Positions 40,117-48,738 of a stretch of 64,000 nucleotides of DNA are shown piece after piece. A program made the position numbers and the translations under genes. Positions within the stretch are counted from its first letter, which is position 1, and each line of letters begins with the position of its first letter. This DNA is from Planctomycetota bacterium (GTDB lineage: Bacteria > Planctomycetota > Phycisphaerae > UBA1845 > UTPLA1), in contig JACRIM010000023.1 in NCBI GenBank assembly GCA_016235815.1, positions 101,221 to 165,220 on the forward strand, written 5' to 3'. Under the pieces are notes generated by a model. The model searched no databases, had not been told where the DNA came from, and worked only from the letters and a program-made list of their open reading frames with translations.

Positions 40117-42312
40117 GTGGTCGCGAGCAGCGTCAAACACCCCAGCGCCCGTCGTACCGCGTCGCTTGTCGCCGCGACCTTCCTGGCGATCTTCGCCTGC
40201 GCGTGTGAGACTCAGGTCCTCCCCGATCCAACGGACTCGGGAACGCCCTCACAGGACCAGGACCCCAACGTTCGAAACGTCGATCCACCGCCGACCGGCG
40301 ATTCAACCACGCCCCCCGACAATCCACCCCCGCCGCCGCCACCACCGGTCTATCCCGATGTCTTCGTGCTCAAGAACCGCCAAAAGGTCATCGGCCTGCC
40401 CGCATGGATCGAAGGCGCTGAATACGACAGCCTCGCCTTCAGCCTCAACAGTCCGCCCGTGCATGGCACGCTCGTCGGCACGCCGCCGAACCTGACCTAT
40501 TACCCCGCCGCCGATTACGAAGGCCTCGACGCCTTCACCTACTCCGCCACCGACGGCACGACCACCGTCCACCGCGCCCTCACCATCTCCGTCGCCGCCA
40601 GCTTCGTCCCGCCCGTCGGCATCTCCGCGCCGGATTTCGGCATCACCCAATCGCATCGGATGTACGCCGGCCAGGAATACAACTTCGGTGGACGAATGAT
40701 GCCCTACCCCGACGCCGGCAACGGGCCTTACACCCACTACATCGACTTCGACATCGGCGACGATCAAGACAACGAGTTCGGTACGCCCGATCGACCTCGC
40801 CGCCGCATCCCGAACGACCTCCCCGCCGGCAGTGTCGTGGAGTTGCACGGCAACAACGTCGCCACGCTCTCTCGCTACGTCATCACCGGCGAAGGAACGG
40901 CGGACCGCCCCATCTTCATCCGCGGGCCGAGCGTCACGAATAAGACCCTGTTCCGCCGCCCGATGTCCGTCGAGGGCAATTACATCATCTGCGAGAACCT
41001 GGAGTTCGATGCCCAGGACTTCGTTACCGGCATGGTCGGAGCCAATTGGTTCGTCGTCGTCGCCAGCCAGCTGCCGCCCTACAAAGTCTTTCACCACGTG
41101 GCCCTGCGACATACGGTCATCCGCGATCAGCCGACCAACGACACCGAGAACCCGTTCGGCGTCGTCGTCGGCGTCGGCACCTATGACCCGTCCCTCAACG
41201 ACCCCAACATGCTCATTGAGAACGTCGTCATCTACGACGTGGAGATTCGAAACTTCTCCCAGTGGAACAACCTGACCGGCTCCAACGACTACGGCGGTTG
41301 CCTCCTCGCCGGCAACACGCGAAACCTCTGGGTCATGGATTGTCATATTCATCATCTGCGCGGCGACGGCGTCAGCGTCTGCCGGGCCAATGCAGCCTCC
41401 GACCAGACGCCCGCGCGGCAGGTCTACGTCGGCCGTAATTATCTGCACAACTTCAAGGAGAACTGCATCGACTACAAGCACGGCGTCACCAGCGTCGCCT
41501 CGCAAAATATCTGTCACACCGTGCGCACCTCCAACTCCTCCCAGGGGTCGGCCATCACCATCCACGACGACGACCGCACCGCCGACTGGCCCGGCAGCGA
41601 TGACATCTGGCTCATCGGTAACGCCATCTACGACGCCGAGATCGGCATTCACCACGAGAACATCGGTTTGCTCCCCGCGGGCAAGTCGGCCCGGTCCTAC
41701 ATGATCGGAAATCTCATCTATGACATCCGCGCCATCCTCGGCAACCCCGCCCTGCGCGGATGGGCCATTCAGAAGGGACAGGAGGCCCAGTCTCGAATCA
41801 TCGGAAACACCATCCGCCGCTGCGATCAGGGAATCTCGCTCGGCTTCTCCGCACTTATCAATCCCGACCATTGCACGCAGGTCGTGCGGAACAACATCAT
41901 CGCCGACCTGAACGAGCGGCTTCTCCAGACCACCGGCCAACATGCCCAGCACGTGTACGTCGTGCCGGACACCATCGACTCATTCACGACGCTGGAAAAC
42001 AATCTGCACTTCGAGTCGACGGGCCTGGTTCGCTACAACATCGTCAAACCCGGCGGCATCACCGCCAATTACAACACGATCACCGATCTGTTCGCCGACA
42101 CCGGATTCGGCGCTGGCTCACTCATCGGTGACCCGGCCTTTTCCTCCGACTTCCACTTGCTACCCACCAGCATCGCCCTCAGCGCCGGCCTGGCCGATTC
42201 GGCCTACTCCACCTTCCAACAGCGATTCGGCTTGTCGATCAATTTCAATCTCGACGGTCGTCCGAAAGTTCCCGGTGTGTACGACATCGGCGCACTCGGC
42301 ATCGCCCCGTAG
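40117..42312 (+). CDS. Lipoprotein with right-handed beta-helix (polysaccharide-lyase-like) and cadherin-like N-terminal domain
   Basis: 731 residues from GTG 40117 (AAGGA upstream). Signal with lipobox-like FACAC. A Pro-rich linker (PPDNPPPPPPPPVYP) leads into a tandem-type Ig/cadherin-like domain (FVLKNRQKVIGLP ... DAFTYSATDGTTTVHRALTI). From ~residue 200 parallel beta-helix repeats follow (ENLEFDAQDF; NVVIYDVEIRNF; VMDCHIHHLRGDGVSV; IIGNTIRRCDQGISLG), as in pectate-lyase/PbH1 proteins. Likely surface polysaccharide binding or degradation. Ends 7 bp from the convergent DUF4091 gene. Confidence 0.83.
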   Translation: MVASSVKHPSARRTASLVAATFLAIFACACETQVLPDPTDSGTPSQDQDPNVRNVDPPPTGDSTTPPDNPPPPPPPPVYPDVFVLKNRQKVIGLPAWIEGAEYDSLAFSLNSPPVHGTLVGTPPNLTYYPAADYEGLDAFTYSATDGTTTVHRALTISVAASFVPPVGISAPDFGITQSHRMYAGQEYNFGGRMMPYPDAGNGPYTHYIDFDIGDDQDNEFGTPDRPRRRIPNDLPAGSVVELHGNNVATLSRYVITGEGTADRPIFIRGPSVTNKTLFRRPMSVEGNYIICENLEFDAQDFVTGMVGANWFVVVASQLPPYKVFHHVALRHTVIRDQPTNDTENPFGVVVGVGTYDPSLNDPNMLIENVVIYDVEIRNFSQWNNLTGSNDYGGCLLAGNTRNLWVMDCHIHHLRGDGVSVCRANAASDQTPARQVYVGRNYLHNFKENCIDYKHGVTSVASQNICHTVRTSNSSQGSAITIHDDDRTADWPGSDDIWLIGNAIYDAEIGIHHENIGLLPAGKSARSYMIGNLIYDIRAILGNPALRGWAIQKGQEAQSRIIGNTIRRCDQGISLGFSALINPDHCTQVVRNNIIADLNERLLQTTGQHAQHVYVVPDTIDSFTTLENNLHFESTGLVRYNIVKPGGITANYNTITDLFADTGFGAGSLIGDPAFSSDFHLLPTSIALSAGLADSAYSTFQQRFGLSINFNLDGRPKVPGVYDIGALGIAP

Positions 42313-42319
42313 ACGTGAA

Positions 42320-45300
42320 TCACTCCGACCAGATCAGATTCCCAAGGCAACGCGGGTTGTAACTATGCCTCGGCACCCGCGCCCAATCGGAGTATTCCCC
42401 CCGCGTCGGTTCCAGTCGCGTGATGTTCAGCCCCCACACCGATTCAGCCGCCGCCTTCCCAAATGACTGAAGCGGAATCGCCAACTCCGCCGTCCAACCA
42501 TACGCCGTCCGCTGCACCGCGTACGCAGGTTCCCCCGCCGGCCACGGTTCGCGCCGACAGATCGGCGGCTTCACCCCCACGCCCTTCTCGAACACCGCCA
42601 GCCCGTTCGACTTGATCACCACATGATACAACTCATCCGGCCGCGAACCGCCGTTCGTCGGATCGAGAAGAATCTCCACGAGGTCCTCACCCACCGGCAT
42701 CAATCCGTCATACTCGATGTCGCTGGTGATTCGCTTCGGCTGATCGTCGGCGCCTTGCACCGTCGGCGATGCGGCATGAAGTCCGACAAACAAATGCGTC
42801 TTGTCATGACCAAAATAGGCGACGGTCTGGCTTGCCGCGCGCGGCCGCGCCGCCGCGGACAACAGACCCTTCGTGAATTCATCCGGGCTGATCGCGCCCG
42901 AGGCGCCGGTGATCAGTCGAAAATCCCCGGCCGTGTTGAACTCGCTCGGCACCCAGTCCGTCAGACTTCCATCGATGGTCGGCGGCGCATCCACCGGGTT
43001 GGCCCGCACTAGACTCAGCACGCAATCCGCCTGCACCTCGCCCGCCTGATCCGTGTCGTAGGCGATGCGCTGGACGTAATGCCCATCCAGATCGCACGGA
43101 AGAATGTTCTCAAACTCCCACGACAACGTCCGACGCACCGTCTGCCACTCGTCCAGCGGGCCGACCGGAAGCACCGATTGCCGCGCGCGACCGCCCGGAG
43201 GAAGCGCGCCGACCTTCAGCTCTCCCTGCACGGCGACGCGCATCTCATTACGAATCGTCACATCATGCGTCACCACCAGGCTGCGACCCGGGCGAGTCTG
43301 CCCGGTCAGTGAATCGCTCACCGGACGACGAACCATCGAAATGCGCGTGGACTCCGGCGTCACCTCCACCCCGCGCGTCGCCGCAAGAAACTTCGCCCAC
43401 GCCGCCCGATTCGTGGCACGATCGATCGACTGCTTCGGTTGCTCGCTCACTGCGAACGACACCTCGTCGAGCAATAGCTCCCTCGCAAGGTGCCACACCG
43501 ACGGGTCATCCGCCCGCCGCCGATAGACGCCGTCGAGAAAATTGTCCCCATATGCCTCCGTCCCCCACGACTTGATCAGCGACTGCCCCAGCAGCCGCGC
43601 CGTCTCCGAATAACCGAGCACATCCAACAATCGAAGGAGCTGCACATCCTGCAGGCCCTGTTGAAGCTGCTTGAGCCGCAGCGACGGGAGTGGCTGCTTC
43701 AACCCAGCGAAATCCCCGGGATAGACCAGCCATGCATCGCTCGGTGCTCTCCGGTCAACAATCGGTTCGTCGAGCGCCTTTGCCGGCCAGCTCGTCGCCC
43801 GGTCGATCATGATGGCGTCCGCGCCTTCGAGAAACGCCTGCATCGGCAGGCTTCGTGCATGGGTTGACGGCGCCTCCACCGCCAGACTCCCGACAAACGG
43901 CGGCTGCCCGGGGCACAACCACAGCTTCTTTTCAGCCGCCCGCGCCTGCTCCAGCGTCGCCCGATGGTGATACCGCGCCGGCGTCGCCCACACATCGACG
44001 ATCGACGCGACATCGTCATGGCGATACTCCAGCCACCCGAACGACAACATGGATTGCGGTATCAATGTTGAAACAAACGCATTGCGCGGAGCCAAGCCGG
44101 CCGGATTGAGAATCGCCGCGATGCGCCGGAATTCGCTCATCTCCGCCGCGCTCGTCTCCGGCCCTCGCGCAAGATCAAACCACACCCAGCTCTTCGGCAA
44201 CCACCCCTTCACGGAAAAGTGCGACGAACACTCGCGAACGTAATCGCGAAGCACCGATGCATACGCCGCCGATTGCACGCCGTCATACTGCACCGGGTCG
44301 GGCAACTGCAGATCAACCGGCATCGGCCAGCCGCAGGCAGCGCGTCCATCCCCGTACGCCGTGCCATTGATAAGCGGCTCACAAAACGCGTCGTACTCCG
44401 ACCAGTCCACCGACACCTTACCGCTCACATCCTGACTCAGCCGCGGCCGCACCTCGGTCGTGAACGGCGACAATCCGTGTTCGTGCAGCACCTTAAACGC
44501 CGCCACGATCGCCTCGCGCGTTCCTTCTTCCTCCAGCGCCGCCCGCACATTCGCCGTATCCCCGCCGGAATGCGACGTGATGATCGGCCCAAGCTGCACG
44601 CCCGCCAGCACCGGCACCAGCGTCTCCACCGGCACATACACATCGCGCACGATCAAATCCACGGGAACGCGCAACTCCGCCGCACCCACCGAATGAATCG
44701 TGATCGCCGACACATACTCCCCCGGCCGAAGGTCGCGCGGAACTGATAGCTCAATCCAGATCGCCACATTCCGTCGCGGAGGCAGATCAATGGGCTGTCC
44801 GTTCCGCGGAGCATCGAGCGGCACCAGCGCGTCTGGAATCTCCCGACGACGCGAACCACCCACGCTGCGAAGGTACCAATTCGGATAACGCTCCACGGTG
44901 ACCGGCCACTGTCGATACATCCGCACCGCATCCCGCGTGATGGTCTTGGCCGTCGACGTTTCGTCGGGCTGCGTCGACGCGACACGCGTTTGCGGATTCT
45001 CGTTGAAATCCTCCGCCACCAACTCAATCCCCGCCGCCGGCGAGTCCAGTGTTGAGATCATCAACTGAAACGCCACGACCGAGTTCACCGCCCCCGAAAT
45101 CCGCACGCGCCCCGTGGTGGCATCGAAGAACATGGCATCCGCCACCCGCACATCCGCCATCAGCCGCTGCGACGGCCCCACCGCCGACACCGATGGTGGA
45201 ATACCAACGACTTTCGGCCGACCACAGCCGCCCCATGCAATCAGGACAAAGCCGATCACGATGTGAACGCGCCATCGTCCTCGTCGCAGGAGCAAGTGCA

Positions 45301-45325
45301 ATAATCTGGCGCGGGTAGTATTCAT
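42320..45325 (-). CDS. Lipoprotein DUF4091 (GH123-like) glycoside hydrolase with C-terminal CBM9-like domain
   Basis: 1001 residues from ATG 45325; the frame continues to 45568 but the lipoprotein signal (VIGFVLIAWGGCGR) sets the start. The middle is a TIM-barrel-like region with KGWLPKSWVWFDLARGPE and the typical DUF4091 stretch LKQLQQGLQDVQLLRLL; family members resemble GH123 N-acetylgalactosaminidases. An N-terminal beta-sandwich precedes it. The last ~250 residues begin PPTIDGSLTDWVPSEFN and contain TAELAIPLQSFG, a CBM9/DOMON-like carbohydrate-binding pattern. Divergent from the NapH-TPR gene. Confidence 0.82.
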   Translation of the reverse strand: MNTTRARLLHLLLRRGRWRVHIVIGFVLIAWGGCGRPKVVGIPPSVSAVGPSQRLMADVRVADAMFFDATTGRVRISGAVNSVVAFQLMISTLDSPAAGIELVAEDFNENPQTRVASTQPDETSTAKTITRDAVRMYRQWPVTVERYPNWYLRSVGGSRRREIPDALVPLDAPRNGQPIDLPPRRNVAIWIELSVPRDLRPGEYVSAITIHSVGAAELRVPVDLIVRDVYVPVETLVPVLAGVQLGPIITSHSGGDTANVRAALEEEGTREAIVAAFKVLHEHGLSPFTTEVRPRLSQDVSGKVSVDWSEYDAFCEPLINGTAYGDGRAACGWPMPVDLQLPDPVQYDGVQSAAYASVLRDYVRECSSHFSVKGWLPKSWVWFDLARGPETSAAEMSEFRRIAAILNPAGLAPRNAFVSTLIPQSMLSFGWLEYRHDDVASIVDVWATPARYHHRATLEQARAAEKKLWLCPGQPPFVGSLAVEAPSTHARSLPMQAFLEGADAIMIDRATSWPAKALDEPIVDRRAPSDAWLVYPGDFAGLKQPLPSLRLKQLQQGLQDVQLLRLLDVLGYSETARLLGQSLIKSWGTEAYGDNFLDGVYRRRADDPSVWHLARELLLDEVSFAVSEQPKQSIDRATNRAAWAKFLAATRGVEVTPESTRISMVRRPVSDSLTGQTRPGRSLVVTHDVTIRNEMRVAVQGELKVGALPPGGRARQSVLPVGPLDEWQTVRRTLSWEFENILPCDLDGHYVQRIAYDTDQAGEVQADCVLSLVRANPVDAPPTIDGSLTDWVPSEFNTAGDFRLITGASGAISPDEFTKGLLSAAARPRAASQTVAYFGHDKTHLFVGLHAASPTVQGADDQPKRITSDIEYDGLMPVGEDLVEILLDPTNGGSRPDELYHVVIKSNGLAVFEKGVGVKPPICRREPWPAGEPAYAVQRTAYGWTAELAIPLQSFGKAAAESVWGLNITRLEPTRGEYSDWARVPRHSYNPRCLGNLIWSE

Positions 45326-45429
45326 GTACGAGGCCGGGCTATCATAATGATTGGCGCGAATCACGCGCACGTCCCCGGGTGCCGAAAAAACCGCACGCAT
45401 CGACGCTCCCGTTCGCATTGAGCCGCTGA

Positions 45430-47700
45430 ATGAATACCACCGCATCACCGCCGAACACCCAACGCGACTGCACCACCAAGTCCCGCCGCGTCTCACTCCC
45501 GGTGGTATCGGCCGGCCCCGACGGAAAGGCCATTCGACCATCCAAGTCCGGCAAGTGGCGGGCGGCATCGCTGCTCGCCGTCCATGTACTCGTCCTCGCC
45601 CACGTCGCCCACTGGCTCATCAAGGGCAAAACCCTCACCCCCGTCGAGCCGTCCGAATCCATGGAAACCATCCGCACCGGCGCAATCAACGCCGGCTTTG
45701 TCTTTTTCGCCGTCGCCATCGCACTTACGCTCATCTTCGGCCGATTCGTCTGCGGCTGGGCCTGCCACCTCGTCGCCTATCAAGACCTCACCCTCTGGGT
45801 GCTCAAGAAGCTGCACCTTCGCCCAAAGCCCTTCCGATCCCGCCTGCTCATCTTCGTCCCCGCCTTCGCGGCCTTCTACATGTTCTTCTGGCCCGCCGTG
45901 TATCGCATGGTCGTCGGTCTGCCACATCCAGAGCTGACGTGGCACCTCTCTCGCACCGGCTTCTGGGACACCTTCCCCGATTATGGCATCGCCATCCTCA
46001 CCGTCCTGCTCTGTGGCATGGCCATCATCTACTTCCTCGGAGCCAAAGGTTTCTGCACCTACGCCTGTCCCTACGGCGCGCTCTTCGGCATTGCCGACAA
46101 AGTCGCCGTCGCCCGAATCCGCGTGACCGACGCCTGCCAACAATGCGGCCACTGCACCGCCGTCTGCACCTCCAATGTCGACGTCGCCCGCGAAGTGAAA
46201 CTCTACAAAATGGTGGTCGACCCCGGCTGCATGAAGTGCCTCGACTGCGTCAGCGTCTGCCCCAACGACGCCCTCTACGTCGGCTTCGGCACGCCGTCCC
46301 TTTTCGCCAAAGCCTCTGAGCCACCCAAGTCCTCCAAGTACGATCTCACATTCGCCGAAGAACTCTTCGCCGCCATCATGTTCGTCGGCGCGTTCTTCGC
46401 CTACCGCGGTCTTTACGGCAACGTGCCGTTCCTGCTCTCACTCGGCGTGGCCGGAATGTTTGCATTCCTGCTGCACAAGGCCGCCCAGATGATCTACCTC
46501 CCCGATGTCATGCTTCAGCGCATCCGGCTGAAGCTCGACGGCCGCGCCCAACCCGCCGGCCGCGCCTTCATGGTTGGAGTCGTGCTGCTCCTCGCCTTCA
46601 CTGCCCACTCAGGCTTCTGGCGTTATCACGATTACCTCGGCCAGCGCATCGTGGCCGAACTGCCCGGCAGCAACTTCGGCTGGCAGCGCGATGCAAACTA
46701 CTTTGCTACGCTCGCTCCTGACGATCGATCACGCGCCGCCGATGCGCTCGCTCACCTGCGCGCCGCCGAACGCTGGGGCCTGATGCACCCCGTCGATAAC
46801 GACATCCAAATCGCCTGGCTCGAACTCATCACCGGTGCCCGTGACGACGCCGCCACGCGCACCCGCCGCGTCGCCGAAGCCCATCCCGACGACGCCGGCT
46901 TCTGGGTGAAGTGGGCCAACACGGAAACATTCCTCGGCCGTTTCGACATCGCTCGCATCGCTTTCACCCGCGCCCTCGAAATCGAAAAAGCCCGGCGCGA
47001 ATCCATGCGCAAGAAACTCCCCGACGAGCCGCTTCCCGAATCGGCACACGTCTGGACCGAGTGGGGCCTGTTTCTCGCCGACCGGGGTGATGCCACCGGC
47101 GCGCGGGCCGCGCTCTCCGCAGCCGTGCAACACGATCCAACCTCATCCCTCGCATGGCTCGCATGGGGGTCCTTCCAAATTAGCACGATGGAGCTCGACG
47201 CCGCACGATCCTCGCTCATCAAGGCCGTGCGCCTCAGTCCCGACAATCGCCCCGCCATCGAACTGCTCGAACGCATCGTCCGCGAAGATCAGAACTTCGC
47301 CGCCGCCGTGAAAGACTATGAGCAAGCCGCCGCCGCACAGCCCGACCGCCTGATCTTTCGCCACAACCTTGCCCACAGCCTTGCCCGCGTCGGCCGCTAT
47401 CCCGAGGCAATCGCGATCTATCGCGCGATCCTGACCGAACGCCCCGCCGCCGCGGGCATCCGCGCCGAACTCGGCGCAACGCTCATGGCCACCGGCGATC
47501 TAACCGGTGCGGTAAACGAATACGAATTGCTCGTGAAACAAATGCCCGACGATGCCGAAGCCAACCTTCGCCTCGGCATCCTGTATCAACAGGCCGGCCG
47601 CACCCCCTACGCCATCACCCAACTGGAAAAAGCATCCAAGCTGGGCGGCCCTGAAGCCGACACCGCCCAACAACTCCTTCAGGAACTGCGCAAGCCGTAG
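45430..47700 (+). CDS. NapH/NosR/CcoG-like membrane polyferredoxin fused to C-terminal TPR repeats
   Basis: 756 residues. About five N-terminal membrane helices carry the family's CGWACH (Cys108, Cys112) and CTYACPYG motifs, then two 4Fe-4S sites: Cys236/239/242/246 (DACQQCGHCTAVC) and Cys267/270/273/277 (PGCMKCLDCVSVC). Two more helices follow, and from ~residue 420 to the end there are about seven TPR-like repeats (for example AHVWTEWGLFLADRGDATGA; GYQQAGRTPYAI-like end). The electron-transfer half resembles NapH/NosR/RdxA; the periplasmic TPR tail suggests docking of a partner. No nitrate or nitrous-oxide reductase gene is adjacent. Confidence 0.85.
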   Translation: MNTTASPPNTQRDCTTKSRRVSLPVVSAGPDGKAIRPSKSGKWRAASLLAVHVLVLAHVAHWLIKGKTLTPVEPSESMETIRTGAINAGFVFFAVAIALTLIFGRFVCGWACHLVAYQDLTLWVLKKLHLRPKPFRSRLLIFVPAFAAFYMFFWPAVYRMVVGLPHPELTWHLSRTGFWDTFPDYGIAILTVLLCGMAIIYFLGAKGFCTYACPYGALFGIADKVAVARIRVTDACQQCGHCTAVCTSNVDVAREVKLYKMVVDPGCMKCLDCVSVCPNDALYVGFGTPSLFAKASEPPKSSKYDLTFAEELFAAIMFVGAFFAYRGLYGNVPFLLSLGVAGMFAFLLHKAAQMIYLPDVMLQRIRLKLDGRAQPAGRAFMVGVVLLLAFTAHSGFWRYHDYLGQRIVAELPGSNFGWQRDANYFATLAPDDRSRAADALAHLRAAERWGLMHPVDNDIQIAWLELITGARDDAATRTRRVAEAHPDDAGFWVKWANTETFLGRFDIARIAFTRALEIEKARRESMRKKLPDEPLPESAHVWTEWGLFLADRGDATGARAALSAAVQHDPTSSLAWLAWGSFQISTMELDAARSSLIKAVRLSPDNRPAIELLERIVREDQNFAAAVKDYEQAAAAQPDRLIFRHNLAHSLARVGRYPEAIAIYRAILTERPAAAGIRAELGATLMATGDLTGAVNEYELLVKQMPDDAEANLRLGILYQQAGRTPYAITQLEKASKLGGPEADTAQQLLQELRKP

Positions 47701-47718
47701 CCAGGCGATACAAGGAAG

Positions 47719-48660
47719 CTAATTGGTCCCCTGCGGTGTCGCCATCGCATGTTCGGCCAATGTGTGAACCGCCATGGAAATGAACGGCGGATACAACTTC
47801 TTGATCGCGGCGCGATAGGCATCGCTGTCGATTTGCTTGATGATGCCGGCGACCGGCAGGAAGTCCTCTTTCTTCACGACCTTCTCATCAGAGAGCAGCG
47901 ATCGCTCGGCAAAGTGAAAGCCGACCGACGAATCCTTCGTCACCCGGACAATCGACCACTTCTCCATCGATGCCACCTGCCGATAGACGCTCACACGAAA
48001 TCGCACCCGCACCGCCGCATCGGCCCCCAGCTCCTTCAGCATCTCTTTTTCCACCTGCTCAATCGACCGGCCGTCCTTCGTGCCGAGAATCAGGTCAAAT
48101 CCCTTGGCCGGCTCAATCACCAACAGGCGCGGCACGCCCACATCCGTCCCCGCCACGTTAAAGGCATGACCCAGATCAACATGCCCCGGCTTGCCGAAGT
48201 TCAGACTCTTGTACGCCTTCGTCGCCTTGATCGACTCGGGAGAAACGAACCGAATCCCCTCGGCCGCAGCCCGCTCCGAGAAGTAGCGATACATCTCGTC
48301 GGGGAATTCCTTGCGAAGTCCTTCCTCGATCTGCACGCGAATCCGCCCAGCGCCGGCCATCGACGTGGCAAATCCGATCGGGATGAACTCGTGAATCACC
48401 ACGCCCGGCTGATTGTCGGAAAGCGATTCGAGCTTCTCCGTCACATACTCAACCGCGAACTCCAGCAATGCGACGTTCTTGAAATCCCGCGCAGCGACGC
48501 TGTTCGGATCATGCTCCCAGTATGACGGAGCGGCCTCTTTCACCTTCGCCGCATCATCCAGATTTGCCTTGCTCAGCGAAGACGCGGGCTGATGACACCC
48601 GACCAAACCGATAAGACCCAATACAACGACGATCGAGTGCCGCCACATCCGTAAGATCAT
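47719..48660 (-). CDS. Hypothetical lipoprotein
   Basis: 313 residues; AGGAG precedes ATG 48660. Lipobox GLVGC. The rest is a mixed alpha/beta soluble domain (FKNVALLEFAVEYVTEKLES; VVIHEFIPIGFATSM; GVPRLLVIEPAKGFDLIL) with no recognised family; it resembles in outline planctomycete lipoproteins annotated only as hypothetical. Convergent with the NapH-TPR gene. Confidence 0.7.
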   Translation of the reverse strand: MILRMWRHSIVVVLGLIGLVGCHQPASSLSKANLDDAAKVKEAAPSYWEHDPNSVAARDFKNVALLEFAVEYVTEKLESLSDNQPGVVIHEFIPIGFATSMAGAGRIRVQIEEGLRKEFPDEMYRYFSERAAAEGIRFVSPESIKATKAYKSLNFGKPGHVDLGHAFNVAGTDVGVPRLLVIEPAKGFDLILGTKDGRSIEQVEKEMLKELGADAAVRVRFRVSVYRQVASMEKWSIVRVTKDSSVGFHFAERSLLSDEKVVKKEDFLPVAGIIKQIDSDAYRAAIKKLYPPFISMAVHTLAEHAMATPQGTN

Positions 48661-48738
48661 GAAAATCTCCTGTGATTTCGCGCCCCGAAGTCACGCGATA
48701 AGTCGAAAAGGATAGCGCGTTGTCGAAATCAATTCCAC

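Noticed and set aside
40303..41952. 549-codon minus-strand frame
   Set aside because: Antisense of the beta-helix lipoprotein gene; Asp/Val/Gly-rich shadow.
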